Assembly (NCBI RefSeq): GCF_000003605.2
Contig: NW_003106602.1
Coordinates: 137,254-173,991 of the forward strand
DNA: 36,738 bases
Direction: 5' to 3'
Origin: Saccoglossus kowalevskii
Taxonomy: Eukaryota; Hemichordata; Enteropneusta; Harrimaniidae
The stretch's first letter is position 1; the number at the start of each line of letters is the position of its first letter. The notes beneath the pieces are model-generated. The model made no database searches and was not told the origin of the DNA. It saw only the letters and a program-made list of their open reading frames with translations. The translations under genes and the position numbers were made by a program. Shown here one piece after another: positions 15,701 to 23,400 of this stretch.

Positions 15701-17122
15701 AAAATTAAGAGACATTTTTATATTCTACATATTAATACATTTGATGGGTACATCAATAATACCTGCTGATGATTCTTTTGACTGTACAGCCACTGTTGAT
15801 GGATGCATAAATCTCAGATAATACTCTCACATATATTCTTATTTCATGTTTGACTTTGTCGTCTTCAATATCACATGACTTCTTTAAGTGACCAATTACC
15901 TATAACAATGGACAAATTAAAAAGATCATGAATTTCTTTTTTTGAAAAATAGACTTTTCCCAACTGAATCGATTTATAAATCTATAAATTTATTTTCGCT
16001 GAAGGGATCATATTTTATACCCAACTCGTCAAAAGATTATTTTTACAGTATTTAAATAAAGATGATCATTGTGTTATTCCTATCCCTTACCATGTCCTCA
16101 TAGAATACATTTTTAAAAATTTCCCTCAAGAATTGTTGGGCATGGCTAACCGAAACAATATCTAGTAATTTGGCTGAATTTATTTCTGTGATGCTCTATT
16201 TGAAAGTCTGAAGAAAAAAAAAAGAATACATAAACATGTTTTATTTTAATATAAATCTGTATTCATTTTAGCTTTTTTTTCAGCCATTTTAAATGGCCAC
16301 CAAATTAGATTATTAATGGTATGGAGAAATTACACAGACTTTGTTTCCATGGAAACTAGTTTTGGTACCCTCTCTTGTTATTTTCTCCTTGTCAATGATA
16401 TATTTGATGGAAACTTTAATCTCAATAATTTGTTGACTTTTAAAATTTCTCCACATGTTAGTTATGAATACAATGATCTAGTCATAGACCTGCATCCATA
16501 ATATTCCGGTACATGTAATCATCAACGGTGTATACCTGTTTTAATGTCTTTATATAGTCTGCTAATCCGTCACTATTAGGATATAAGCAAGCATTGAATA
16601 CATCACCAATGTTCTGAATTCCAGTGACTGGAGAAACAGCTGGCAAGTCTACAAAAAAATAAACAGAATATTAATCCTTTGAGGGCTATATTTTTTCCCA
16701 TCAAGATTTTAGTGCAACATCTTAATGTATTTTTCTATAATTTCCTTTTTGATTTTGGATCAAATGGACCTAATTTCCCATTCACAAAATTTGATGATGT
16801 TTGACTTAGGCAATCAAGTGACTATCTTTTTTTTAAATTTTTCAGGTGAACAAAATAGCTTGTCAGAATTTTAAGATGAGCGACTGTCACCTATTTGTCA
16901 GAATGATGTTCGAATGATAAGCATGGACACACATGGAAAAGTGAATGCAGACTATTGTGTATTGCTCACCTGATATTTCTTGCTTGATTTTTGGATCAAT
17001 GATTTCAACTTTTATATCCAAACTTTCTTTACCTATTTTAAGTTTTGATTTAGCAGGTTTCATCAGTGTCGTCAACTCCATCCTGTCATTTAACTCAAGT
17101 TTTCTCTTTTCTGGTTTATTAT
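213..17122 (-). CDS. THADA: THADA (Trm732 family) tRNA 2'-O-methylation cofactor, 32 exons traced, both ends missing
   Basis: Large helical-repeat protein; by family knowledge THADA/Trm732 binds the FTSJ1/Trm7 methyltransferase for 2'-O-methylation of tRNA position 32. Identity rests on exon-by-exon similarity to vertebrate THADA, including LCATRRSAGIPF, VTPQMVLICCW, RHRGAFELSYTGF, ADGVKAAILGF and TRIFGVKRTKDEHSK. Coding exons 5' to 3' on the minus strand: 16970-17122, 16536-16648, 16091-16195, 15763-15899, 14702-14892, 14007-14055, 13584-13756, 13096-13187, 12688-12920, 12102-12285, 11627-11696, 10708-10889, 9713-9850, 9074-9298, 8691-8846, 8097-8183, 7816-7942, 7176-7327, 6626-6891, 6051-6169, 5291-5532, 5002-5111, 4700-4832, 4247-4363, 3893-4015, 3614-3705, 3339-3428, 3015-3128, 2327-2495, 2014-2126, 982-1402, 213-406. 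All phases join without a frame break: 4,870 coding bases, about 1,623 codons. Human THADA has about 1,950 residues, so roughly 300 C-terminal codons lie off the left edge. The start exon was not found. No frameshift or internal stop, so the gene looks functional. Confidence 0.95.
2546..2908 (-). repeat. Dispersed palindrome-ended element, copy 1 (inverted, in a THADA intron)
   Basis: Read on the minus strand, this shares its whole layout with the copies at 27451 and 29651. A GGAGCTAATCATAT start is followed by two TTTTCGACTTCTT-type subunits and closes with GTGCATTGCTAACAGCGGAGC and GGCTGCTTG. It has about two internal subunits, against four in the 27451 copy. No coding capacity, so a non-autonomous element is likely. 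It fills most of the intron between exons 2327-2495 and 3015-3128. Confidence 0.8.
3893..6169 (-). CDS. THADA: THADA exons 20-25 as traced (DUF2428 core)
   Basis: Exons 6051-6169, 5291-5532, 5002-5111, 4700-4832, 4247-4363 and 3893-4015 encode about residues 945-1225, which I assign to the DUF2428 domain. Motifs in order are ASSIVSPVVCNSSPEGYLPV, VTPQMVLICCWITMKEVSLL, KARHRGAFELSYTGFEQL, LCATRRSAGIPFAFQ and EDVFPFIADGVKAAILGF. RRSAGIP is the family's most conserved motif; in yeast Trm732 the matching RRSAGLP sequence has been linked to tRNA methylation with Trm7. It is intact here. Exon 5291-5532 also has an acidic, low-complexity insert (DDKTSRNEEEDDKEEEGD) ahead of the conserved core, probably a flexible loop. 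Confidence 0.95.
5783..5997 (+). repeat. 40-bp tandem repeat, about 5.4 copies
   Basis: Units start AAACCTAGTGAATATTCC at 5783, 5823, 5863, 5903, 5943 and 5983 (partial). The full copies look identical. Lies in the THADA intron between exons 5291-5532 and 6051-6169, ending about 55 bp before the exon. Confidence 0.97.
6173..6195 (+). repeat. Poly-A run (poly-T acceptor tract of a THADA exon)
   Basis: About 23 consecutive A on the plus strand. On the minus strand it is a pure T tract ending in CAG and forms the pyrimidine tract of the exon 6051-6169 acceptor. Confidence 0.9.
6626..8183 (-). CDS. THADA: THADA exons 16-19 as traced (middle region)
   Basis: Exons 8097-8183, 7816-7942, 7176-7327 and 6626-6891 encode about residues 734-944. 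Exon 8097-8183 starts FLCRIHES (vertebrate 'LFCRIQES'). This fixed the acceptor at 8184-8185 instead of the closer AG at 8173-8174, which would break the phase. Next come YKDFLEWLFSFLLNNLYP and NHVQTILECLNDSYSKNREM. The long exon 6626-6891 carries LVYQCGIESPEQ and LLKAAAKYPIYGLLYCVRTL (vertebrate 'LLQAAAAFPMYGRVHCITGAL'). Confidence 0.92.
8691..11696 (-). CDS. THADA: THADA exons 11-15 as traced, including a GC-AG intron
   Basis: Exons 11627-11696, 10708-10889, 9713-9850, 9074-9298 and 8691-8846 encode about residues 477-733. The similarity is among the clearest in the gene: SWHVRSKYSFLATMVTYLGS, then DEQTVAPY joined to ASDLYERLL (vertebrate 'PYASDLLETM'), CLPRILKRCPECLEYI, ITCLKVARCQGLL, and LSLQALSLICDNTKTTESI. 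The junction between exons 12 and 13 needs a GC donor (see the separate entry). Exon 13 ends at a GTCAGT donor, which is less common but valid. Confidence 0.92.
10221..10479 (+). repeat. 44-bp tandem repeat, about 5.9 copies
   Basis: Units start CATGGTTAACTTAATTAATA at 10221, 10265, 10309, 10353, 10397 and 10441. They are almost identical; the fourth has CATGCTTAAC, and its tail reads ACATTGAC in place of ACATAGAC. Intron of THADA between exons 9713-9850 and 10708-10889. Confidence 0.97.
10706..10707 (-). other. GC donor of a GC-AG intron in THADA
   Basis: The exon ending at 10708 reads ...GCT CCT TAC and is followed on the minus strand by GCAAGT, the usual consensus of GC-AG introns. The next exon (9850 downward) starts GCC AGT GAC after a TTGTAG acceptor. 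Joining them gives APYASDLYER, colinear with vertebrate 'VPYASDLLET'. Using the nearby GT (CAA then GTATTT) would shift the frame. This is a rare but valid spliceosomal donor. Confidence 0.85.
11051..11212 (+). repeat. Dispersed repeat fragment A, copy 1
   Basis: Shares ATTTCATAAA, GGTTGAAAACAACTTGACCA, ATCACATTGC, CCAATGATGGAAG and ATGGGTAATGGGCA with the segment at 19171-19327, in the same orientation and with insertions and substitutions. No coding capacity. It lies in a THADA intron, so this family is present in both genes. Confidence 0.7.
12102..15899 (-). CDS. THADA: THADA exons 4-10 as traced (N-terminal helical repeats)
   Basis: Exons 15763-15899, 14702-14892, 14007-14055, 13584-13756, 13096-13187, 12688-12920 and 12102-12285 encode about residues 124-476, counted from the first traced codon. 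The sequence is leucine-rich amphipathic helix with no enzyme motif, as expected for an ARM/HEAT-like scaffold. Recognisable family anchors are SNCQSIAAMTLVLVLKSL, CHGVIAMLDADH (vertebrate 'CQGTLAMLD') and KLLHYVWENSEH (vertebrate 'RLLEYVYTHWEH'). The 49-bp exon at 14007-14055 is too short to find by open reading frame alone. It is supported by canonical splice sites and by phase on both sides. Confidence 0.88.
15101..15508 (+). repeat. 31-bp tandem repeat, 13 identical copies
   Basis: Units start ATTCAATTGACAGCAGTAGC at 15101 and every 31 bp up to 15473, with no difference that I can see. Each unit holds the palindromes CAATTG and GAATATTC. Intron of THADA between exons 14702-14892 and 15763-15899. 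The near-perfect identity implies recent expansion, homogenisation, or some assembly influence on copy number. Confidence 0.97.
15556..15660. repeat. Diverged intronic duplicate C, copy 1
   Basis: ATAATTTTGGATCAAAAGGA with flanking ATAATTTG and CATAATTTATTG resembles 16720-16800 (TTGATTTTGGATCAAATGGA, CCTAATTTCC). Both lie in THADA introns. Either an old dispersed element or a local duplication; the match is short. Confidence 0.45.
16091..17122 (-). CDS. THADA: THADA exons 1-3 as traced (N-terminal part)
   Basis: Exon 16970-17122 begins after a TCTCTACAG acceptor with two bases completing a split codon, and encodes a basic, lysine-rich stretch (DNKPEKRKLELNDR..., ending IKQEIS). Its open frame continues upstream of the acceptor but has no nearby ATG, so an earlier initiator exon is expected. 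Exon 16536-16648 ends LADYIKTLKQ, which fits the vertebrate THADA segment around 'IHYIKQIV'. Exon 16091-16195 encodes SITEINSAKLLDIVSVSHAQ and onward. An alternative acceptor at 16208-16209 with a better pyrimidine tract was discarded because it puts a stop in frame. The N-terminus is the least conserved part of the family, so the first exon is the least certain of the set. Confidence 0.75.
16720..16800. repeat. Diverged intronic duplicate C, copy 2
   Basis: Counterpart of 15556-15660, sharing TTTTGGATCAAA(A/T)GGAC and the following TAATTT block. Intron of THADA between exons 16536-16648 and 16970-17122. Confidence 0.45.
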
Positions 17123-18009
17123 CTGTAGAGACATTCAACAAATAATATTTCACAATGTTGTTGTTTTTGGAGTCACTTTGAAAATAAATTACTTTTCATG
17201 TTTTTACGTTGATTTGGAATTTATGTTTTAAAGAGTGCCCATTTATAAGGTGTTGGACGGAGTATTGTAGACAATATTTAACTGTTGGGGGTGAAGAACA
17301 AAACACACTGTACACAATGGCTGCAATAAGAATTAAAATAATGTTGATAAATATAAATGTTTCGTCGTGCATATATAAATACAATACTTGCAGAAAACCA
17401 ACCCAATCCTGTTCTTAAAATAAGTAATTCAAAGTGTGTAAGACACAAAGCATGGGAGGTAGGGCATGTGATGCGTGTCATCCAATGTCCCGGGTCATCC
17501 ATTGAGTTTTTGCAATCAGCTTGAAACACATATAACAATAGCCGGTCTCAATGTGCTGCCCACGGATATCAAATAAATAAACCCACACCAACCTCAGTAA
17601 AATGAACATCAAACCTAGAGCAGGGCAGGAGAAACCACATTCACCATACGGCCATGTTTTCCAATAAAAATGATAGCAAGTTTAAAAACTAATCGTTGAG
17701 GGCGCAATATCAGAGCCGTAGCAATTAAAAATAAAAGAACCTCAAAAATAATACGGTGAGGGCGCGATTTGGAAGGATATAAACAGATCAAAATGGAGCA
17801 TAGATGTGGCTTTGATTGATGGCGAGATAAATAGTGAAAAAACATCATCTATAAAATTGAGGAAGAGTTTACTCGTTCAGACCTATCGTCGAAAGGTCAT
17901 AATGACGCAATACTGAATGAGAGTGGGCTGTCACTTGCATTTATCGCTTTTGTGCCACGATTCCGTTCGTTTTTCCTTTCGTCGACTGGTTCAGTAATTG
18001 AAAATCAAG
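17123..18009. promoter_or_regulatory. Bidirectional promoter region and undetermined THADA 5' end
   Basis: This 887-bp gap separates the most upstream THADA exon found (minus) from the UNC79 start codon (plus). It must hold the UNC79 5' UTR, and probably the THADA initiator exon and both transcription starts. CpG dinucleotides, rare elsewhere in the window, cluster at about 17880-18005. A TGACGCAAT site at 17902-17910 resembles a CREB/ATF-C/EBP half-site. Two copies of a TGAGGGCGC motif lie near 17697 and 17756. I see no clear TATA box. The short minus-strand open frame at 17615-17848 resembles no protein I know. The promoter role is inferred from layout. Confidence 0.6.
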
Positions 18010-20468
18010 ATGTCGACTAAATCTGAGCAGTGTAAGTATTTTCATTGAAACCATTTCACCATTTTCATCCTCAGCTGTAATTAACTATGTGGTCTGTAGG
18101 TATACTAGTACATTACATAAGTAGGCCACGTTGCATACACGAATAGCCCGATCGAAAGGCACGGGATTCGGCTCTTTGAAAAAAAAGACAGTTACGTAAC
18201 AAACACAATATGTCGCATATACGATGCAAATGTTTATAAACACATGTAGCTAAATCACGACAGTCCCCATGGTTGTGGCTGTTGTTTTTATTAACAGAAA
18301 TATTCTATTTTTAATGGAGTTTCACTGTTTGTATCTTCTAGAATTGTAATTCGTAACAATTCATAAATAAGTCTACTGTATAAAAATAAACATTAAATAA
18401 ACGTTAATTCAAATTAATTAATTTAAAAGCATTCTACCAACTAGTTAAAAAAAAGACTACATCTATCAATTTACAATGTTACACAGACCATACATGTACG
18501 AGAAATTCTATGACACATAGAATGTCTAATATTAGTAATATGTGTGTTTTTTGTTATAGTTTCAGCGAAGATTCGCAGTCTTCATGATTACCAGAATCGG
18601 TTAATTCATAATATTAATCCAGTACCAACTGGTTTTGATATTGCAAATACATTGAAATATTTCACGAATACTCTGAGGGGGTAAGTGTATTAATATACAA
18701 CTACACTAGATGTTTTTTTTTGTTTTTTTACTTCTTTGTATCATTTAACTATTTTTATAGCCTTTTTTTCTCACCATAAATTATTTCCCAAATTCACTGT
18801 AATTTTGGCAAATTAACGTTAATTTTGAAGTAGGCAGAATATGATACAGAGTATTATTTTGTGGAAGGAGACAACAGTTGAAAATGGTGCTACAAGGGTT
18901 AATATCAAGACCCTGGTGGATTAATACAGTTAATTATATACTGTTAAACTTTTTTGCTTCCTGTTTGTGTAATGATAATCTGATAGCGCTGTGAGAACTA
19001 AATATTATGTTGCTTTGATGTAACCCAGTGACTCTATGCAAATTTGTCTTCTATAATATTAAAGCAGATATACAGTGTTGTGTTTTGTAAAACCCTATAT
19101 TTATGGAATATTGGCATTTCATGATAAAAGTTAATTAATACACTCATTCTGGATTACCCATGGTTACAGTGAATTTCATAAAAGCATGAATGTTTTTGAA
19201 ATATAAAATATTCATAATTGTTTTATAAATTTCAAATGACAGTTGAAAACAACTTGACCAATCACATTGCAGTGATTTGGCCAATGATTGAAGAAAACAT
19301 GCAAAGTCTTATGGGTAATGGGCATGCCAACCAGTATGCAAATATCTGATAACAAATGTCTCTCACTAATTAACTGTAATTAATAAATATTTAAATAATA
19401 TTTAGAAACTCAAAATAGCAGTTGAAAACCTTTTTGACCAATCACAGCAACTGTTATTTTGGTGTCACTGGTGCAAATGAGTATACTTTCGATATGACAT
19501 CGATCAGCCTCTTTCAAAGAAGGCAGTACAAAAGAGCACAGTACAATAGCGAACCACAACCTATCATTTCAATTTGAATCTACGTTTATAAATATATACA
19601 GTTGATAACATCTATGGGTAATCCTAAACAAAGATTATTGTTCATTTCATTCCAAAGTACTTGTGTGCACATCAACATACGGTAATCTAAATTTTAGTAA
19701 TGTAGATCCCTGCTATACTATTTTATCCTCATACAATCCCGTTTTTCTGCATCAATCGCAAATTTAAAGTTCATGTTGTATTAAAATTTGTTATCCATAC
19801 CTTTCTTATTTCGATATAATAGAATTTTAAAAGGTGCACCTGAACCAACCGAGGCTGAAATAAATAGTAAACGTCGCATCAATGTCCGCCTTTCCCATTT
19901 TCCAAATCTTGACTATTTTGGATTGTACGGCGCTCTTGTCAACTTGATAGATATTATGCCATCTGTACAGTATGGGCAAAGTGGTAAGTTTAATTCCAAG
20001 CATTCAGTTTTGCTTCAGCTTTATGTTGTTTAAAAAAATGCAATTCCTAATGTGCAGTTTATTGCAATTGTAAATGTTGAAGCTGAAAACAAAACTGATT
20101 TCACAAATTTGGAGTTCCGTTTTTATGTGAATATCAACCATGATTATTAATTATATCCATAAGAACAAACTTTTCTGTTACGTTCTACATCTTTTTGATG
20201 ATTATTGGCTGTGACCAGTCTTGTAAATATTTCTCCACAAACCATTTCAGTACATCTGTAAACTACCAGTACATAAATGTTTCGTGTACCTTTGCAGCTC
20301 TGGGTGAAGCTATCTTGCAAACGTTTGCCTGCATCATAGCGTTTCTCGAACCAGACATCCTGGAAACGTTGCCGTACACCGTGGCGACCACGCTAGCGAT
20401 TTTTCCGGCGTCCGTAAATAAGGAGACAGTTGAGTTGTTGTGTAAGACGTTCCTACCAATGACTCTTT
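18010..20468 (+). CDS. UNC79: UNC79 exons 1-4 (N-terminus)
   Basis: Exon 1 gives only seven codons (MSTKSEQ) before a GTAAGT donor, so it was found by homology and splice signal, not by open frame length. Exon 2 continues FSAKIRSLHDYQNRLIHNIN and onward to DIANTLKYFTNTLRG, close to the start of vertebrate UNC79. Exon 3 encodes SHFPNLDYFGLYGALVNLID after a linker shorter than in vertebrates. Its acceptor (GATATAATAG) has a poor pyrimidine tract. Exon 4 encodes ALGEAILQTFACIIAFLEPD and ETLPYTVATTLAIFP. Confidence 0.93.
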
Positions 20469-23400
20469 GTAAGTACTAGATGACAATTACGATAAATTAT
20501 TCTCAGCAAATATCATAGAATCACATGTGTTGATAATAAATAATTTTCTCTATCCTAATGCATGGGCAATACGATGTGTTCTCACAAGAAAACTCATACA
20601 CATCCACTTCAAACCAACACGTGTTCAGAAAATTGTATAGAGCATTCTTGAAGGATAATATTTTGAGACCTCTAGATTTGTCTGTTTCCATGGTTTCTTA
20701 GTTGATTGGAAATCACTCCCTCACTAATATGTGGAAGAATTTAGTCAGAATATTATCCTTTAAAATTATTTTTTTTAAAATAGATATAAAACACAGCTAT
20801 CCCCACAAATCTGAATTTTTTATACAGACAAGGCTTAAATAGTTTCTCTATGTTCAACAATTGACCATTTTCCATCCACTGTGAATCCTGTGTTATGTGT
20901 GAAATTGATAGTAAAAACACTGCAAAAATAGGTTATAGTGTCATGTGTCATAGTGGTGTCAAAGCACCTTGTGGGATTTGACAAACACAAACATATTTTT
21001 TTATATTGGAGTTGATATCACTTATTCATAAAGCTGGTTGATACTTGTTGCGTAACCTTTGGTTCATGAATAATACCAGCCAATATAAACAAGTGATAAC
21101 ATCATACCCGGTAATATACCTGGTAAATTTTTTCCATTTTACTGAATTAATATTATAATTTGTTTGCTTCTGTAGCTTTTTACTCATTTTCAGACGATAC
21201 AGATCGAAATGAACCATCTTATGTCACATTGTCCACTTCAGCCATCACTATGTTAGTTTTACAGCAAACGACCAATAAAGGTAATCAGTTTGTAGTTTGA
21301 TGTGCATTCGGAATGAAGCGGTATCAGCCAGTTTATCATTTTGTATACATCAAGAATGAACCGGTGTGAGGCAGTATGTGTATTATACATCTAGAATGAA
21401 CCGGTATCAGCCAGTTTGTCATTTTGTATACATCAAGAATGAACCGGTGTGAGGCAGTATGTGTATTATACATCTAGAATGAACCGGTATCAGCCAGTTT
21501 GTCATTTTGCATACATCTAGAATGAACCGGTATCAGCCAGTTTATAGGAGAGGGCATTCATGCTGCAGTGTATGTATGGAATGTACCGGTAGCATTCATA
21601 TTTAACCATCTTCATGTCACGAACTGGACATTTTCATGAATAAAAGTCATTATTAAGTCCCTTTATATACATGTCTAAACTATGATTAATTGTTTTTTAT
21701 CTCATGCATGTCTGTATATCATCTATTCTTACTTGTTTACCCAACAGTATTTCATATGTATCGTTTATTTCATTTCAGCGTGTCATGCCCAGTTAGTGGA
21801 GAGTATGATGACATATGCTGGAAATGTATGCAAGGTAAATATTCATGCACTATCAATAAAAGATGTGCTTTTTTTGTTAATATTTTTTCTATTTTGATAC
21901 ATAAAAATTAATAATTTACTCCAATAAAAGCCATTGTTTGAATTCTTTGCTGTACGAGTCAGTTTAGTAAGATAGCGATAAACACAGTCTTGAGGTATTT
22001 TGTATGAAAGTGTGAATACTATGGTTCAGGAATATTTGTTGTGACATCTATGGATATTAATGACTGAATCTACAATTACGACAATTTTTTTTCTTCAACT
22101 TGAATAGGATCTATTGTGCGTTATTGCGTATGGGCCACAGAATGCCAGGAAACCAGCTGTTCACCTTCTCTTCCATTACTGGCCATCTTTGATTCCACCA
22201 TTGACTGAAGTCAGAGATTACAAATATGTTGGTAAGTTCACAGTTAAACCATATTTAGATTTGAATTATCAGTGTCAGATTCAGTTTCCAGCCTCACTTT
22301 CAGATTTCACTCCCATAATGAATGATCTACTAAATAAATATAGCATGAGAAAAACTTGTTATTATTTCATATTTTATTTTACAGCTTGGAAACCAATATC
22401 TTGTCAGAGATCCGACTGCAGTAATCCAAGCAATAAACCAGCTGTAAAGGTAAGACTTCTACAGTAACAGTAAAATATTCATGGCACATGGCAGTCCCAT
22501 AGTAACAGTAAAATATTCATGGCACATGGCAGTCCCATAGTAACAGTAAAATATTCATGGCACATGGCAGTCCCATAGTAACAGTAAAATATTCATGGCA
22601 CATGGCAGTCCCATAGTAACATTGAATAGTAAAATATTCATGGCACATGGCAGTCCCATAGTAACAGTAAAATATTCATGGCACATGGCAGTCCCATAGT
22701 AACAGTAAAATATTCATGGCACATGGCAGTCCCATAGTAACAGTAAAATATTCATGGCACATGGCAGTCCCATAGTAACATTGAATAGTAAAATATTCAT
22801 GGCACATGGCAGTCCCATAGTAACAGTAAAATATTCATGGCACATGGCAGTCCCATAGTAACATTGAATATGGCTTATGTGACAAAATAGTACATATATT
22901 GCACAATGTAAAAACTACTGTTATAAAAATCCATAATGCTTTTTCTTTTTTCTCAGATTTGCATGGATCCTTCAGTATCTGCACAATACAGTGAGACTCC
23001 ACCGCCATTGTACGTTTGCACCGAGTGTAGTGACCTTATTGCAAGGTGAGACCTTATTACAATATAGCGTGAAAACAAATTGATGTTTGTATAACAAGAA
23101 ACGCAACAACTAAATACAGAATTAGTATTTTGATAATCTTGAATGACCGTGACCACTAGTATTTCTTTGTATATCTTTTAAATTCACATTTATGACTGTG
23201 TCAGTGCTATGCTAGGAGACAAATTGAAAAGTAAAAATATTTGCAGTATTGTCACATTGTTGTTTACATATGACTTGCAGGGAAACAAATAAAATTCTGA
23301 AAAATGTACTTCTTCCACAAGAACATGTATCAAAAGTCTGTGAAAATAAGGTTAGTTGCTTTGTTGTCTTCAAACGATAAGGAACAAGAACAATTTCCAA

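Larger units (their letters stand above)
407..16969. other. THADA introns without recognised content
   Basis: Introns over 300 bp in which I see only AT-rich unique sequence: 407-981, 1403-2013, 6170-6625, 7328-7815, 8184-8690, 9299-9712, 11697-12101, 12286-12687, 13188-13583, 14056-14701, 16196-16535 and, apart from fragment C at 16720-16800, 16649-16969. The introns 2496-3014, 5533-6050, 9851-10707, 10890-11626 and 14893-15762 hold the repeats listed separately. Plus-strand open frames in this region are antisense shadows or intronic. Confidence 0.7.

Noticed and set aside
16207-16209. Acceptor TTCTTCAG at 16208-16209 for THADA exon 3
   Set aside because: Although its pyrimidine tract is better, it places TAG in frame just before the exon; the acceptor at 16196-16197 avoids it.
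17615-17848. 77-codon minus-strand open frame between the two genes, considered as the THADA first exon
   Set aside because: No similarity to THADA N-termini, and I could not find a donor giving the one-base phase that the next exon needs.
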